From Abditibacteriales bacterium (GTDB taxonomy: Bacteria; Armatimonadota; Abditibacteriia; Abditibacteriales; JANWYM01): a DNA stretch of 6,576 nt. This document shows positions 5,654 through 6,576 of the stretch, in pieces (position 1 is the first letter of the stretch; each line of letters begins with the position of its first letter). The notes beneath the pieces are model-generated. The model saw only the letters and a list, made by a program, of their open reading frames with translations. It did no database searches and was not told the origin of the DNA. The translations under genes were made by a program, and so were the position numbers. The DNA is taken from the NCBI GenBank assembly GCA_025055355.1, contig JANWYM010000235.1:1-6576 (forward strand). Direction: 5' to 3'.

Positions 5654-5989
5654 ATGGCACAGGAAACTCACAGCCTTGCCCCAGAGACCTCAGCGGAACA
5701 TACCGGCACGCATCCCAGCGAGAGAAGTTACCTGATGGTTTTCGGCTGGCTGTTCGCCCTGAGCGCATCGGCTTACATCGTCGACTTGATGTCCCTGCCG
5801 AGAGGACTGCAGTGGACCTTCTATGTTATCATCGCCTGCATGAAGGTATAGCTCATAGCCGCCTACTTCATGCACCTGCGCTTTGAGAAAATCAACCTGA
5901 TTTACACGCTCGTCCTCCCGCTGATTCTGCTCATCGGCTTGGTCGCCGCTGTGTTGCCGGACGGACTGAGCGTGCTGCTGAGGCGGTGA
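5654..5989 (+). pseudogene. ctaF: cytochrome c oxidase subunit IV (COX4_pro type), interrupted by an in-frame TAG
   Basis: Small membrane subunit of bacterial aa3/caa3 oxidase. From ATG 5654 (AAAGGAG at 5638-5644, 9 nt upstream) the frame gives 65 residues ending ..IIACMKV, then TAG at 5849-5851. The same frame continues LIAAYFMHLRFEKINL... to TGA 5987-5989. Read through, this is a 111-codon protein of normal family length with helices at about 25-45, 54-75 and 80-101 and the family motif MKVxLIAAYFMHLRFE. The amber sits inside helix 2, where many relatives have Tyr or a small residue; TAC or TAT to TAG is one substitution. Nothing else is damaged, so it is either a recent nonsense mutation, a sequencing error, or a suppressed codon. 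TAG is a genuine stop for ctaD and ctaE1, so general recoding is unlikely. ATG 5870 in frame lacks a ribosome site, so restart is not well supported. A strict gene caller would report only 5654-5851. Confidence 0.85.
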
Positions 5990-5995
5990 GGGGAG

Positions 5996-6576
5996 ATGCG
6001 CCACGCCGGTTTGCGCCGCTTCCTCGTTGTTCTGTCGTTGGTCGCGGTGGTTGTGTTCGGCCTCGCTTCCTACGGTCTGGCACGGCGGTATCACCGTCCG
6101 CCCCTTCCTGTGCTGGGGCAAGTGCCGCCGTTTCAGTTGACTTCGCATCAAGGCAAAGCCATTCGCCGTGCCGACTTAGATGGCTCGGTGTGGGTTGCCG
6201 ACTTTTTCTTCACCAGTTGCGCCGGTCCGTGCCCGAAGATGACGGCGCAGATGCGGCGCGTCCAGCAAGCCTTCGCCCATGCACCTGACGTAAAACTTGT
6301 CTCCTTCACAGTTGACCCGGAGACGGACACGCCAAGTCTGCTCGCGGAGTATGCGGAAGGCTGGGACGCCATCGCTGGCAAATGGTTCTTCGTCACCGGC
6401 GAGAAGAAAGCCCTCTACGCCCTCGCCCGTCAGGGGTTCAAAGTCACCGCCCAGCCGGGCGACGGCGGACCGCACGATTTCATCCACAGCACCCGCTTCA
6501 TTCTCGTTGACCGCCGGGGGCGCATTCGGGGCTACTACGATGGCACGGAAAAAGCCTCGGTCAACCGCCTCATCGA
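5996..6576 (+). CDS. sco: SCO1/SenC/PrrC family copper chaperone (3'-partial)
   Basis: Thioredoxin-fold, membrane-anchored copper chaperone that in this family delivers copper to, or reduces, the CuA site of subunit II. At least 193 residues are visible and the frame is open at the window end. A short basic N-terminus (MRHAGLRR) and one hydrophobic anchor (about 9-29) precede the soluble domain. The copper site is complete: Cys75 and Cys79 in TSCAGPCPKM (nt 6218 and 6230) and His164 in DFIHSTRFILVD (nt 6485). The VDPETDTP motif is also present. ATG 5996 lies 6 nt after the ctaF stop and in the same frame as ctaF. The purines GAGGGGAG directly before it are unusually close (about 2 nt), so the start is a little uncertain; TTG at 6011 is a weak alternative. 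An overlapping open frame from 5986 in another phase is not a gene. Confidence 0.93.
   Translation, partial: MRHAGLRRFLVVLSLVAVVVFGLASYGLARRYHRPPLPVLGQVPPFQLTSHQGKAIRRADLDGSVWVADFFFTSCAGPCPKMTAQMRRVQQAFAHAPDVKLVSFTVDPETDTPSLLAEYAEGWDAIAGKWFFVTGEKKALYALARQGFKVTAQPGDGGPHDFIHSTRFILVDRRGRIRGYYDGTEKASVNRLI

Noticed and set aside
5849..5851. TAG as pyrrolysine or a reassigned genetic code
   Set aside because: ctaD and ctaE1 end at TAG where their families end, no pyrrolysine genes are visible, and one substitution from a Tyr codon explains the change.
5986..6288. Forward open frame at the sco start
   Set aside because: It is in a different phase from the clear SCO protein (CxxxC and conserved His), and its translation is Arg-rich low-information sequence.
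1..6576. Undescribed defence, secretion or biosynthetic system
   Set aside because: Every gene belongs to a known cytochrome oxidase structural or assembly family; novelty is limited to the amber codon and the repeats.

Overview
This window is one co-directional (+ strand) gene cluster for an aa3/caa3-type cytochrome c oxidase (A1-type heme-copper oxygen reductase) and its assembly factors. The order is ctaD (subunit I, 5' end cut by the window edge) - ctaA (heme A synthase) - ctaB (heme O synthase) - ctaE1 (subunit III paralogue) - ctaE2 (canonical subunit III) - ctaF (subunit IV, interrupted by an in-frame amber codon) - sco (SCO1/SenC copper chaperone, 3' end cut by the window edge). Subunit II (coxB) is not present and is expected upstream, off the window. 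The genes cover the whole job: CtaB and CtaA convert heme B to heme O to heme A, SCO handles copper for the CuA site, and the ctaD/ctaE/ctaF products are structural subunits.

The host is an aerobically respiring, GC-rich bacterium. The tandem pair of subunit III genes, the LWQFPHLW..DY..AGF form of CtaB and the ctaD-A-B-E-E-F-sco order resemble operons of the Bacteroidota/Acidobacteriota/Armatimonadota kind more than the classical proteobacterial or Bacillus arrangements. The phylum cannot be fixed from this window, and no sequence search was possible.

Layout: 2-1654 ctaD; 1659-2753 ctaA; 2750-3694 ctaB (ATGA overlap with ctaA); 3695-3915 a gap almost filled by a 190-bp MITE-like element; 3916-4578 ctaE1; 4579-4737 a gap filled by an 8-bp degenerate tandem repeat array, its inverted copy and a small hairpin; 4738-5415 ctaE2; 5416-5653 a gap filled by two abutting MITE-like elements; 5654-5989 ctaF; 5996 to the end sco. 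The first three genes and the last two are packed tightly. Every long gap is explained by repeats, and removing them leaves roughly 25-30 nt spacers.

There is no sign of a wholly new system. The points of real interest are: (1) the amber codon in the middle of the second membrane helix of an otherwise intact ctaF; (2) three small non-coding elements with related GAGCCTATCC-type ends and TNA target duplications, reminiscent of the IS1031 group of the IS5 family, one apparently inserted at the stop codon of ctaE2; (3) the 8-bp repeat array with a 22-bp perfect inverted repeat between the two ctaE genes; and (4) the first subunit III paralogue, which lacks the conserved helix-III glutamate that the second one keeps.
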